Shown here: piece after piece, positions 26,839 through 34,959 of the stretch | Layout: every line of letters starts with the position of its first letter | Numbering within the stretch: position 1 is the first letter of the stretch | Source: Cupriavidus basilensis OR16 | GTDB lineage: Bacteria > Pseudomonadota > Gammaproteobacteria > Burkholderiales > Burkholderiaceae | Direction: 5' to 3' | Assembly: GCF_000243095.1 (NCBI RefSeq) | Contig: NZ_AHJE01000031.1 | Coordinates: forward strand, 1-64,000 | DNA length: 64,000 nt | Made by a program: the position numbers and the translations under genes | The notes under the pieces: generated by a model | The model's input: only the letters and a program-made list of their open reading frames with translations | The model's database searches: none | Told to the model about the DNA's origin: nothing

Positions 26839-28262
26839 TCAGAAAGTGATTGGCAAGCGCAGCGTGACCTGCAGGTCCGGCGCAGGTCCGGCGTGTCCCG
26901 CGTCAGCCCGGCACCCACCGACAGGTTCAGCGTGTAGCGGCTGTTGAAACGGTACGAATAGCCCACCAGCAAGGTACCCTGGGTAATGCGCACCGAGCCC
27001 GGCACGGTCTGGCCGTTCTGCTTGGTCGGCCAGATGATGCTCTGGTCGTAGCCGATACTGAACGACGCATGCTCGTTGAGCGACAGGCCCATGCCGAAAT
27101 TGAAGCCGAAGATGTCGCCCGGCGCGATCTTGCCCAGGGACTCCTGCTGTCCGTTGAGCACGGTACGGCTGACATTGTCGCGCGAGAAATTGTGCAGGTA
27201 GCTGAAGGTGCCGAAGAACACCGCCGGGTCGGTGGGCAGCAGCCACGTGACGCCGGGCTGCACCGCCTGGAAGCCGGTGCCGGTCGGCAGCCCGAGCGGC
27301 AGGCCGGTACCGGTGGTATTGCCCACGCAGCGCGTCACACAATCGGTGACCACATCGAAGGGGCTCTTGCCGGTGGCGGACTTGTAGCGCAGCCAGCCGA
27401 TGAAGTACGGCAGCTTCTCGTTGCCGTAGTTGATCTGGTAGCGCACGGTCGCTTCCACGTCACCCAGGCCTCTTCCGCTCGAATTGAAGACGTTGTCGAC
27501 CGCGGTGCCGGTGAAGATCTCGCGGCTGACCGTGGAGCCGGAGGCCTGCACGTAGGGCACCTTGGCTTCGATCTCCAGGCGCTTGGTGAGGCCGTAGCGG
27601 AAGGCAACAGCCTCGACGTAGGTCGAGGTCTTGACCTCGCGCACGTCGACCAGGCCGATCAGGATGGCGGGGATGATCGTGTAGCCGACCAGCGCCACGC
27701 GGTTGTTGGACGAATACCCGTACTGGAAGCTCGGCTCGACCACGATCTTGCCCGCGGGCGTGAGCACGCCGGGCTGGTCGAAGATCGGCGCGATCGCCGG
27801 CGGGGTGGTACTGGCTTCGGGCGGCTTGCCCACCGGCTGCTCGTCGCCGGCCTGCGCCACCGCTGGCGCATCGCTGGCTTGCGCCACGCCGCCTTGCGGC
27901 ACGTTGGAGGTGTTGGGCAACTGTTGCGTGCCGGCCGAGCCGGCGGCGGCGGCCGCGGCATTGGTTGCCGTGTCGCCCGGGGTCACGCCCGTGCCTGGCG
28001 CGCGCTGGCCACCGCGCTTTCTGGCCAGCACGTCGTCCCCAAGCACACTGCGCAACTCGCGGATGGTGGCCTCCTGCTCCGCCATCGACCGCTTCATCGC
28101 CTCCAGCGCGGCGGCCTGCTCGGTGACCTCTCGCTTCAGGGCATCCAGCCTTGCCGCGGTGGGTCCATCATCGGGCGGGGTCTGCGCTTGCGCCAGCCCG
28201 CCAAGTAAAAACAAAGTCGAGCACCCAGCCTGCCGGATGCCGCGCAGCGACCTTTTCGTCAT
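26839..28262 (-). CDS. FapF-like coiled-coil and beta-barrel outer membrane protein, 3' frameshift
   Basis: A signal peptide (to AQAQ, about residue 27) is followed by a coiled coil at about 35-75 (LDALKREVTEQAAALEAMKRSMAEQEATIREL), a low-complexity linker, and a beta-rich barrel similar to the MetA-pathway/phenol-degradation transporter fold (VLTPAGKIVVEPSFQYGYSSNNRV, DVEATVRYQINYGN, NLSVGAGLTRDTPDL). Pseudomonas FapF has this order: coiled coil, linker, barrel. Near the end, an 11-bp unit is duplicated at 26872-26893, so the frame misses the natural end DLQVTLRLPITF with its C-terminal Phe (stop at 26839) and runs on to 26661. It is the last gene of the C39/GG cluster. The barrel would export the other products (inference). 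Confidence 0.7.
26872..26893. repeat. 11-bp perfect tandem duplication
   Basis: CAGGTCCGGCG occurs twice head to tail (26872-26882, 26883-26893) in the last codons of the barrel gene. Removing one copy restores the natural C terminus ending in Phe. Confidence 0.95.
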
Positions 28263-28398
28263 TTCGCCTTCCTCCCCCGGACGGCGGACTGCTTCGTGCA
28301 GGAGTCCGCAACCTGCTTAACGCATACTGCCCCTCGTGTCGCACTTGTTTCCTACTACCCAATCACTGCCAACCACAGCCGTTCGTCTAGTCTCTTGC

Positions 28399-29670
28399 CT
28401 ACCTTCGGCTGGCGGAATTCAGTAATGCGTTGCTCAATGCCAGGCCGGCCATCTCGGAGCGGAATGCTTGCAAGGTGTTAACCCCTGCATTGATGGTCAC
28501 CAGGCTCTGTATCGACTGGTTGTTCAGCGTGTTCTGGATCACCGTTGCCGGCGACCCGGCCAGCGCGCTGGCCGCGACGCTGTTTCCAGGTCCGTTCTGT
28601 ATCAGGTTAAGCACACCATTGCTCGTCACGGCCGCGCTGGCCGCCGCGATCGCGGAAGCAGGCAAGCTGGTCACCGACGTGCCAGGCGTGCCGGCCGCAC
28701 TGGCGCTGGCGCCCGTGCTGCTACTGCTGGCACCGGTGCTGCTGCTGCCGTTGGCCCCGGTAACGGGGTTGGAGGCCAATGCGTTGCTCACGGCCGCGCC
28801 TGCCGCTGCACCCGAACCGGCGGCCACACCGAGCGCCGCGGCCAGCCGCGTTGCCTGGTCAGCCGTGATGCGGCTCACGTCTGGAATGGTAATGCTGGTT
28901 GCCACCACCAGCGCACCGTTGATGATCACCGCGCGTTCGATACCGAACGAAACTTGCAGGCCTCCCACGTCGAAGCCGCCGCGCAAGTCATCCAGGCGAT
29001 CCTGTGCAACCGGCTTCCAGCTCGCCATGGTGCTGCGGGCCGCATGCACGCGCGGCGCATCGGCTTGCGCCCGGACGGTGGACGGCGTTGTCGAGATTCC
29101 ATCGTCCATCGTCTCCGGCGCCGGACGGGCAGCCGCGGCAAAACCGCCGCGAAGATCTTGCAGGCGCTCCTGCACGACCGGTTTCCAACCCGTAGCGCTG
29201 TCGTGCTGTGCGAGCACGCGGGGGCTTTCGGCGGCGGGCGCTTCAGAGCTGGGGCCGGATTTCGCACCGGAAGCGGCGCCAGATGTGGCCTTGACGATGG
29301 CATCCTTGCTTGCCAACAGATCTGCCAGAGGGTCGCCCTGGCCATCCGCCAGAGGTTGATCTGCCAACGGCTGATCGGCTTGTACTTGCGTGCTGGGTTC
29401 CGTGCTGGATTGTTGCTGGGCCGGGTTCCAGCCGGCCATGCTGCCGAGTGCGGCAGCCAGGTAAGGATTGCTGGATTCCGCCTGCCGGGCGGGCGCGTTC
29501 AGGCTCGCGGCGTCGGCCGCATCGTGCGTGTCGAGCGCCTCCAGCCCCGTGCCTTCGTCTGCCCGGACCTGCCCGGCACAGGCAAGGCCCGCCCCGAGCA
29601 GCACGACCGCGGTGGCCGAGCCGGCTCCGCTGCGTCGATTCGGCCCGGGCTTTGAGGATGTCTGGAACAT
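28399..29670 (-). CDS. Exported protein with two internal double-glycine sites (putative C39 substrate)
   Basis: After a signal peptide (AVVLLGAGLACAGQVRA), this 423-residue protein has three repeats starting W-[NK]-P. Two continue as WKPVVQERLQDLRGGF (about residue 180) and WKPVAQDRLDDLRGGF (about 235). Hydrophobic residues at -12, -7 and -4 before the GG pair are what C39 peptidases recognise in bacteriocin-type leaders. The second half is Ala/Ser/Gly-rich, with a C-terminal TVIQNTLNNQSIQ motif also found, in related form, in the 30373 gene. A C39 peptidase gene ends ten bases upstream. The start at 29670 follows AAGGAA. No family is known to me; structural or matrix roles are possible. Confidence 0.7.
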   Translation of the reverse strand: MFQTSSKPGPNRRSGAGSATAVVLLGAGLACAGQVRADEGTGLEALDTHDAADAASLNAPARQAESSNPYLAAALGSMAGWNPAQQQSSTEPSTQVQADQPLADQPLADGQGDPLADLLASKDAIVKATSGAASGAKSGPSSEAPAAESPRVLAQHDSATGWKPVVQERLQDLRGGFAAAARPAPETMDDGISTTPSTVRAQADAPRVHAARSTMASWKPVAQDRLDDLRGGFDVGGLQVSFGIERAVIINGALVVATSITIPDVSRITADQATRLAAALGVAAGSGAAAGAAVSNALASNPVTGANGSSSTGASSSSTGASASAAGTPGTSVTSLPASAIAAASAAVTSNGVLNLIQNGPGNSVAASALAGSPATVIQNTLNNQSIQSLVTINAGVNTLQAFRSEMAGLALSNALLNSASRR

Positions 29671-29680
29671 GTTTCGTTCC

Positions 29681-30376
29681 TTAGAAGTCGCTACCGCCAT
29701 GCGAAGGCATGACAGTGAAGAACAGACTATCCCGATTGATGCCCATCGAATAAGGGCCGGTTGGCGCAACGCGCCAGTCGGCCGCCAGGTTGAAGCGCGC
29801 GGCGTCCTCGCGATTGTGGATGACGAACAGCAACTGGCTGTCCCAGATCGCTTCGAAGTGCTCGCGCGAGAGCGCGCGCGTGCCCAGCGCCGGATCGCCG
29901 ACCAGCACGCGGTTGCCATGCACGCCCTTGACCACGACAAAGTGGTGGTAGCCGTTCTCGACTACCAGCACGATGGCCGGTATCTGGGTTTCCTCGAGCT
30001 TGGACAAGGGCAGCTCATAGCCGTCGGCAAGAAAGCCGCGCGACTCCAGGAAGCGCTTCATGTCCAGCAATGAGAACCCTTCCTGCCTGATCTTGGCCTG
30101 GTCGCCGTTGACGTACATGTTCTGGAACACCGTCTGCTCGTTGACGGGATAGCCATACTGGTATGTGAGCAGCGTAGCCACGGCGGCGGACCCGCAGCTG
30201 AAATCGTATTGCTGGCGGATCGTGGTCTTGTACCGAGCCTCCTTGAGGCTGGTGACGCGCACGTTGTAGTAGTTCCCGCCATCGCCGGGCACATTGACGT
30301 AGTCTGCCCATGCCACGGACATGCCGGCCGAAGCCAGCAACACCGCGGCCTGCAGAAGCAGCTTGCGCAGCATCAT
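29681..30376 (-). CDS. Exported C39-family cysteine peptidase (FapD-like)
   Basis: The 231-residue protein has a signal peptide (LLLQAAVLLASAGMSVAWA) and a stand-alone C39 peptidase domain: Q55 and C61 in RQQYDFSCGSAAVATLL, H145 in NGYHHFVVVKG and D161 in VGDPALG, all spaced as in bacteriocin-processing peptidases. C39 enzymes normally cleave leaders after a GG pair in the cytoplasm; this one should act in the periplasm, as does FapD in the Pseudomonas Fap system. Its ATG overlaps the upstream stop by four bases (ATGA). Both flanking genes encode proteins with matching GG sites, which makes them the likely substrates (inference). Confidence 0.88.
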   Translation of the reverse strand: MMLRKLLLQAAVLLASAGMSVAWADYVNVPGDGGNYYNVRVTSLKEARYKTTIRQQYDFSCGSAAVATLLTYQYGYPVNEQTVFQNMYVNGDQAKIRQEGFSLLDMKRFLESRGFLADGYELPLSKLEETQIPAIVLVVENGYHHFVVVKGVHGNRVLVGDPALGTRALSREHFEAIWDSQLLFVIHNREDAARFNLAADWRVAPTGPYSMGINRDSLFFTVMPSHGGSDF

Positions 30377-30828
30377 GGCTTGAACTGGACGTTGATGATG
30401 GTGGCGTTCTGGATCAGCACGTTGGAGCCCGTGTTCTGGATGACGGTGGGCAAACCCGCGGCACTGGCGAAGGAGCCGTCGGCAATGGCGTTGGAGCCAC
30501 TGAGCACGTGATTGGCGGTGTTGTCTGCCACGGTGCCGCTCAAGCGCATATCGTTGACAACCAGCTCTGAACCACCGCGGATATCATCCAGCTTGTTGCT
30601 CGCGACCGGCTTGCCAAAGCCGGCAAAGGCGCCGCGCTGGCCAGCATCCGCCACGGCGGCGGGCGTTTGATCCGGGACCGTCGCACTGTCGTGCATAGCG
30701 GATCCGGCGTTGACCGCAGGCACTGCGGCAGATGGCCCGACGGGCTGCGGTTCGGCACGGGCTTGCAGGCCAGGCCAAACCAGGATTGCTGTCGTTATCG
30801 CAGTGACAGCGAAGCGGACCGATCGCAT
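30373..30828 (-). CDS. Small exported protein with double-glycine site (putative C39 substrate)
   Basis: The 151-residue product has a signal peptide (TAITTAILVWPGLQARA) and, at about residue 90, FGKPVASNKLDDIRGGSE. Val at -12, Leu at -7, Ile at -4 and GG fit a C39 recognition site. Cleavage there would release a 56-residue C-terminal part rich in Asn, Ser and small residues, ending PTVIQNTGSNVLIQNATIINVQF, a strongly beta-prone sequence. The start at 30828 follows GAAGGAGA. It is translationally coupled to the peptidase gene. The motif echoes one in the 28399 gene. No named family is recognised; a fibre subunit is one possibility. Confidence 0.72.
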   Translation of the reverse strand: MRSVRFAVTAITTAILVWPGLQARAEPQPVGPSAAVPAVNAGSAMHDSATVPDQTPAAVADAGQRGAFAGFGKPVASNKLDDIRGGSELVVNDMRLSGTVADNTANHVLSGSNAIADGSFASAAGLPTVIQNTGSNVLIQNATIINVQFKP

Positions 30829-31015
30829 GTTGGTGTCTCCTTCAGCCTCACGCACGCCGTCCCCATCCTGGCGGCCACGAGAGACGAGTGGACTCGTCGT
30901 CGAATGGGCATCCCGGACACGCCGGAATGCCCTAAGTTGCCGGAGTCAAGCCGTGCCGGCGGGACGTGCGCGCGGGCCATCCACCCGCTACGCACGCCGC
31001 CACCGCGCACTTGCC

Positions 31016-32443
31016 TTACTTGCCGACCGCCAGGTTGGCCTGGACGTTGACGCTTTGTTGCACCAGCGAAGCGAAACCGCTGTTCTGATTGGCGATCATG
31101 ATGCCCGCTGCCGACTGACCGACGCTGGTCATGGTGTTGGACATGTTGAAGGTGCCAGCATTGACAGAGTTGCTGCCGCCAGCGCCGCCGGCTCCGCCGA
31201 CTGCGCCATTGCCGGTACCACCGGTGCCGCCCATGCCTACGCCACCCGCGCCACCGGCGCCGGAAGTTGCGCCAACCGCACCGTTGCCGGCCGTTGCGCT
31301 GCCATTGCTGGCCATGGTGGAAGCACCGCCATTGGTAGCGCTGCCGCCTGCGCCGCCGTTACCGGCCACGCTAGCTTGGGCACCACCCGCGCCGCCCGTG
31401 CCGGTGGCTGCGCCGGCAGTAGAGGTCGCTGCGCCGCCGGTACCCGCGCCGCCTGCACCGCCGGTGCCGCCCGCGGCACCGCCGGTAGCCACGGCTGTGC
31501 CAGCGCCACTGGAGCCGCCGGCGCCACCCGATGCCGATGCGCCGCCGCCGGTCCCGGTAGCCGTACCGGCACTGCCATTGCCGCCGCTGCCATTATTGCC
31601 CCTGGCTCTGCTGCTGCCGCCAACGCCAACGCTTGCCGCAAGCGCGCCACCGCCGTCGCTATCGGCGCTGCCGCCCTTGCCGCCACTACCCGTCTTTGCC
31701 GCGCCAAGCGCGCCGCCGCCGTCACTGTAGACACCGCCGCCCTTGCCACCCAGGCCAGCACTACCAGCCAGCGAATCGCCGCCAGAGGCCCTGACATTAC
31801 CGCCGTCACCGCCCCAGCCAATGGCCTTGCCGCCATTGCCGCCGTCTCCGGCGCTGGCGCTGCCGTTGGAGGCAGAGCCAGCGGTGGCACTGCCGTTGGT
31901 AGCCGAGCCGCCGCTGCCGCCGTTGCCGCCATTGCCGCTATTGCCGCCATTGCCACCGGTGCCGCCCCTGCCCGTACCGCCATAACCGGCGCCGCCCTTG
32001 CCACCGGCGCCACCATTGGCGTTGCCATAGTTCGTGGCGACGTTGCCGATGTTGCCGATCGAAATGCCGCTCACCGTGCCTTCCAGCTTGCTGACTGCAA
32101 TCGCCTTGCTGGAATTGAAGGAGTTGCTGAAGTTGGCGGTGGCCGTGCTGCCGTTGTTGGCGCCAGCATTGCCGTAGCCATCGTCGAAGGTGACCTTGCC
32201 CTTGTTATCGGCGTTGGTCTTGGTGGTGGTCTTGGTGCTTACCCTGGTGTGAGTGCTGGAGTCCTGCCACGCCGTGGAATTCTCGTTTGCCGCAGCGCCG
32301 CTGCCAGACTGGGTTGAAGTTGCAGTGGCGGTTTGCGTGTTGCTGCCATCTGTTTTGCTATTGTTGTTCGTCGGATTGGCCCAGGCCTGACCGCCAGCCC
32401 CAAGGGCTAAAGCAATCGCCGACGCAAGTAAGGTCTTTTTCAT
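31016..32443 (-). CDS. Glycine-rich secreted low-complexity protein (possible fibre or matrix protein)
   Basis: The 475-residue protein has a signal peptide cleaved after AWA (about residue 22), a 110-residue Asn/Ser/Thr-rich N-terminal part (TATANFSNSFNSSKAIAVSKLEG), about 300 residues of imperfect G-G-x-G-G-x repeats rich in Ser, Thr, Ala and Asn, and a C-terminal block NMSNTMTSVGQSAAGIMIANQNSGFASLVQQSVNVQANLAV. No Cys and few charged residues occur. It is first in the C39/GG gene cluster, 187 bases upstream of the 30373 gene. The composition suggests a secreted structural protein. It contains no GG recognition site of the L-D-D-x-R-G-G type. The opposite strand shows a Pro-rich frame that is only its shadow. 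Confidence 0.75.
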   Translation of the reverse strand: MKKTLLASAIALALGAGGQAWANPTNNNSKTDGSNTQTATATSTQSGSGAAANENSTAWQDSSTHTRVSTKTTTKTNADNKGKVTFDDGYGNAGANNGSTATANFSNSFNSSKAIAVSKLEGTVSGISIGNIGNVATNYGNANGGAGGKGGAGYGGTGRGGTGGNGGNSGNGGNGGSGGSATNGSATAGSASNGSASAGDGGNGGKAIGWGGDGGNVRASGGDSLAGSAGLGGKGGGVYSDGGGALGAAKTGSGGKGGSADSDGGGALAASVGVGGSSRARGNNGSGGNGSAGTATGTGGGASASGGAGGSSGAGTAVATGGAAGGTGGAGGAGTGGAATSTAGAATGTGGAGGAQASVAGNGGAGGSATNGGASTMASNGSATAGNGAVGATSGAGGAGGVGMGGTGGTGNGAVGGAGGAGGSNSVNAGTFNMSNTMTSVGQSAAGIMIANQNSGFASLVQQSVNVQANLAVGK

Positions 32444-32687
32444 ACAAAGCTCCCAGGAGGATGTCACAGCGGCTCAGCCTCGCTCCGGCGCTCGGGGGGA
32501 ACGCCGGCTAAAAGGCTCAGGTCCGGCATTTCGCCAAACCAGCCTCTCATTGCGCATAATCGGTGCCAGGAAGCCGGTCAAATCCTGAAATCCCTTGAAA
32601 CACAAGGGCTACAAAGCCATCAAATCGGCCTTTCTCTAGCTTCCTGAGGACGGGCGCGGGCGCCGCCGCTGTGAACCGCACGCGGCA

Positions 32688-32705
32688 TGTCACACGGCTG
32701 TGACA
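32688..32705. promoter_or_regulatory. TGTCACA palindrome upstream of the glycine-rich cluster
   Basis: TGTCACA, CGGC, TGTGACA: a perfect 7-bp inverted repeat with a 4-base spacer, 245 bases before the glycine-rich gene. It is the size of a dimeric-regulator site, but no regulator can be named. Confidence 0.45.
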
Positions 32706-33016
32706 CGGTCGGACGCACCGCATGGCCGGGCTCTCCCCGAGGGGGCCGAAAATCCCCTGCTATCAGGCCCTTAGCGAGGTTCCTAAGGAAAACCCTTGGC
32801 CGCAAGCGCTGTATCGCAAGTGAAACATGCCCGGCTGCCGGTGCACTGGTCGCCGCTCGCGGCGGGTCTCAGCCCTTCGCCTGACAGCCAGCCGTTGCGG
32901 TCCGGCACGGCATGCGTTGCCCAGCCGAGCGGCGGCTTCAATGTATGGAGATTGCGCTGCATGCTGCCTATGCAGTGCACGCACGCAGCGCCTTCACAAC
33001 GTTTAAGTCGTCAATA

Positions 33017-33051
33017 AGACATATATGGCAACATGACTAGGCTCTATGTCT
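33017..33051. promoter_or_regulatory. Inverted repeat before gntR
   Basis: AGACATA (33017-33023) and TATGTCT (33045-33051) are perfect inverted repeats 21 bases apart, 56 bases before the gntR start, in an AT-rich stretch. This is a good position for an autoregulatory operator. Confidence 0.45.
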
Positions 33052-33106
33052 GATTTAAAGTACATTAAGGCTAATTCAAACCTGTCGCCCATTCACAAGG
33101 GAAACC

Positions 33107-33886
33107 ATGAGTGAAGCCGTCGTTCCCCTGTATCACCAGATTTACGTGGTACTACGCCAACAGATCGTGGAAGGCCGTTTTGGCCAAGGCCCCTTACCCG
33201 GTGAAATCGACCTTGCCAAGCAGTTTCACGCCTCGCGCGTGACCATGCGGCGCGTCTTCGATCGCCTGGTGCAGGAGGGTCTGGTGCGCCGTCACCGTGG
33301 CCTTGGCACCTTCGTCAACCCGCACCCGATCAAGCCGGTCATGCTGGGCGACCGGCCTGGCAGCCTGCTCGACAACATCATCGACATGGGGCAGAAGACC
33401 TCGGTCAAGGTGATCTCGATCGACGATGTCCATGCGACCCCGGAAGTCGCCGAAGCGCTTGGCCTACAGCCGGGCGACCCGGTGGTCAAGGTGGTCCGCG
33501 TGCGCCACTACGGCAGCCGCCCGCTCTCGCACATCACCGCCTATCTGCCGGCCGACCTGGGCCGCGGGCTCAATCGCAAGGATCTCGAGATCACGCCGAT
33601 GCTGCGCCTGCTCGAGGGCGCCGGCGTGCAGCTTGGACGCGCCAGCCAGACGCTCTCGGCCCGGCTGGCCGATGTCGTGGTGGCGCCTTTGCTGGACGTG
33701 CCGGTGGGTGGCGCGCTGCTGGCCGTGCGCCGCGTGGTGCTGGACAAGGCCGGCCGCCCGGTGCAGTTCCTGCTCGGCCAATACCGGCCGGACCGCTACG
33801 AGTACCGCATGGAACTCTCTCCCGCCGGCGGCGACAGCGCCAACGTGTGGGTGGAGAGCGAAGCACGAACGGGGCTGCGCGAGTAA
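33107..33886 (+). CDS. GntR/UTRA-family transcriptional regulator
   Basis: The 259-residue protein has an N-terminal GntR winged helix (YVVLRQQIVEGRFGQGPLPGEIDLAKQFHASRVTMRRVFDRLVQEGLVRRHRGLGTFV) and a C-terminal UTRA effector domain (DPVVKVVRVRHYGSRPLSHITAYLPADLGRGL). HutC-type regulators of this kind usually repress a catabolic operon until a small molecule binds. Here it is followed, 50 bases later, by a Bug protein and dehydratase-like genes on the same strand, which it probably controls. Confidence 0.92.
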   Translation: MSEAVVPLYHQIYVVLRQQIVEGRFGQGPLPGEIDLAKQFHASRVTMRRVFDRLVQEGLVRRHRGLGTFVNPHPIKPVMLGDRPGSLLDNIIDMGQKTSVKVISIDDVHATPEVAEALGLQPGDPVVKVVRVRHYGSRPLSHITAYLPADLGRGLNRKDLEITPMLRLLEGAGVQLGRASQTLSARLADVVVAPLLDVPVGGALLAVRRVVLDKAGRPVQFLLGQYRPDRYEYRMELSPAGGDSANVWVESEARTGLRE

Positions 33887-33936
33887 GAAAAGCAAGCGAT
33901 ACTGCACGCTCACGATCTTCCTGGAAGGAAACCGCG

Positions 33937-34959
33937 ATGCCTGCTCCCCGCATGGGCCGTTCCCACGCGCCCACACGCCACTCGCGCCGCAAGGCAATGC
34001 GCGGGCTGCTCTGCGCCGCCGCCAGCCTTGGCTTGCTCACGCAGGCGCCACCGGCGCGCGCCCAGGTGGCCGCCGGCAAACCCATCCGCATCCTGGTGGG
34101 GGCGCCCGCCGGGGGCACCACGGACACGCTGGCGCGCACCATCGCCCAGGAGATGTCCCGGGAGCTGGACCAGCCCGTGCTGGTGGAAAACCGCCCGGGT
34201 GCCGGTGGCAATATCGCCGCCGACCTGGTCGCCAAGAGCGCACCTGACGGCACCACCTTGCTGATGAGCTTCACCAGCCACACCATCAACGCCACGCTGT
34301 ACAAGAAGCTGCCGTTCGACCCGGTCCAGGATTTCACGCCGATCACGCTGGTGGCCAACGTCCCCAGCGTGCTGGTTGCCACCCCGAGCCTGCCCGCGAA
34401 TAACATCCCGGAGTTAATCCAGCTGGCCAAGAGCAAGCCCGGCAAGCTGAATTTTGCGATCGGCTCGGTGGGCTCGTCGGTGCACCTGGCCGGCGACATG
34501 TTCAAGATGATGACGGGCACCTACATCGTCAACATCCCTTACAAGGGCACCGCGCCGGCCATCACCGACCTGCTCTCGGGCCATGTCGACCTGATGTTCG
34601 CCAGCACCTTCAACGTGCTCCCGCACGTCAGGGCCGGCAAGCTCAAGGTGCTTGGCGTAACCAGCCCGGCGCCGCTGCCGCAATTCCCGGGCGTGGCGCC
34701 GATCGGCGCCACCGTCAAGGGGTTCGAGTCCAGCGCGTGGTTCGGCCTGTTCGGCCCCGCTGGCCTGCCACCGGACGTCTTGCAGGCGCTATACCAGGCT
34801 GCCCGCAAGGGCCTTGAAACGCCCACGGTGCGCAAGCGCCTGGAGCTGGACGGCGCGCAGCCGGTCGGCAATTCGCCAGATGCCTTTGCCGCCTTCGTGC
34901 GCAATGACATCAAGCGCTGGGCCAAGGTGGTCAAGTACTCCGGAGCCACGCCGGAATGA
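33937..34959 (+). CDS. Bug-family periplasmic substrate-binding protein
   Basis: The 340-residue protein starts with a basic stretch and a Sec signal (AMRGLLCAAASLGLLTQAPPARA), then the Bug hallmarks GKPIRILVGAPAGGTTDTLAR, VLVENRPGAGGNIAADLVAK and NIPYKGTAPAITDLLSGHVD. The start at 33937 follows GGAAGGAAA. Its stop overlaps the next gene's ATG (ATGA), so uptake protein and dehydratase subunits are translated together. A carboxylate that is a substrate of the dehydratase is the probable ligand (inference). Confidence 0.9.
   Translation: MPAPRMGRSHAPTRHSRRKAMRGLLCAAASLGLLTQAPPARAQVAAGKPIRILVGAPAGGTTDTLARTIAQEMSRELDQPVLVENRPGAGGNIAADLVAKSAPDGTTLLMSFTSHTINATLYKKLPFDPVQDFTPITLVANVPSVLVATPSLPANNIPELIQLAKSKPGKLNFAIGSVGSSVHLAGDMFKMMTGTYIVNIPYKGTAPAITDLLSGHVDLMFASTFNVLPHVRAGKLKVLGVTSPAPLPQFPGVAPIGATVKGFESSAWFGLFGPAGLPPDVLQALYQAARKGLETPTVRKRLELDGAQPVGNSPDAFAAFVRNDIKRWAKVVKYSGATPE

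Larger units (their letters stand above)
32444..33106. other. Divergent regulatory region between glycine-rich gene and gntR
   Basis: No gene is seen in these 663 bases. The left part should hold the promoter of the glycine-rich cluster, and the right part that of the GntR gene. Two inverted repeats stand out and are listed separately. Confidence 0.5.

Noticed and set aside
28399..30828. Bacteriocin (class II microcin) locus
   Set aside because: GG sites and a C39 domain are present, but the peptidase has a signal peptide and no ABC transporter, and the substrates are large Sec-exported proteins.
31131..31985. Proline/alanine-rich proteins on the plus strand
   Set aside because: They are exact antisense shadows of the GGxGGx repeat gene and have no start signals.
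31016..32443. Mycobacterial PE_PGRS-like protein
   Set aside because: The Gly-rich repeats look alike, but there is a Sec signal peptide, no PE domain, and the genome is not actinobacterial.
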